A stretch of DNA of 6,297 bases, taken from the NCBI GenBank assembly GCA_022565655.1, contig JAIUMG010000199.1, forward strand, positions 1 through 6,297, given 5' to 3'. The number at the start of each line of letters is the position of its first letter. Within the stretch, counting starts at the first letter, position 1. A program made the translations under genes and the position numbers. Source of the stretch: Alkalimonas sp. (lineage in GTDB: Bacteria; Pseudomonadota; Gammaproteobacteria; Enterobacterales; Alteromonadaceae). The notes below the pieces were generated by a model. It did no database searches and had not been told where the DNA came from. It saw only the letters and a program-made list of their open reading frames with translations. Shown here one piece after another: positions 6,103 to 6,297 of this stretch.

Positions 6103-6297
<195 letters not shown>

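Overview
The window looks like a piece of a gammaproteobacterial chromosome, probably from the Alteromonadales or a neighbouring marine/aquatic order. The main evidence is the gene order rsmI / lpoA-yraN-diaA-dolP, which matches the E. coli yraL / yraM-yraN-yraO-yraP locus. In addition, rsmI is followed directly by rnpB, an arrangement I recall from pseudomonads and several other gammaproteobacteria. The genus cannot be fixed from the sequence alone. Both ends are cut inside genes (a TonB-dependent receptor on the left, RNase P RNA on the right), so this may be a whole short contig.

Layout. Positions 1-923 (+) hold the C-terminal half of a ZnuD-like TonB-dependent outer-membrane receptor. A perfect 12-bp stem hairpin (951-980) and a likely extended -10 promoter lead into a DUF599-family inner-membrane protein (1022-1699, +). 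From 5151 down to 1763 on the minus strand runs a compact operon: lpoA, yraN, diaA and dolP, with a 1-nt gap, a 26-nt gap and a 4-nt overlap. A 60-bp divergent intergenic region carries a good sigma70-type promoter for this operon. It separates lpoA from rsmI (5212-6063, +). rnpB starts near 6103 and runs off the end.

Function. The minus-strand operon is mostly cell-envelope housekeeping: LpoA activates the peptidoglycan synthase PBP1A and DolP is an outer-membrane-integrity lipoprotein. DiaA is a regulator of DnaA-dependent replication initiation, and YraN is a nuclease-fold protein of unclear role. RsmI methylates 16S rRNA and rnpB processes tRNA, so the right side is RNA maturation.

I see no new multi-gene system here. 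The most unusual observation is at the left edge. Positions 13-61 lie between perfect 12-bp inverted repeats (1-12 and 62-73), and in the given orientation they encode a sequence unlike a receptor. Read in reverse complement, in the same codon register, they encode a typical TonB-receptor beta-strand that joins smoothly to the rest of the gene. Both orientations are open. This is either a small intragenic invertible segment or a chimeric contig end.
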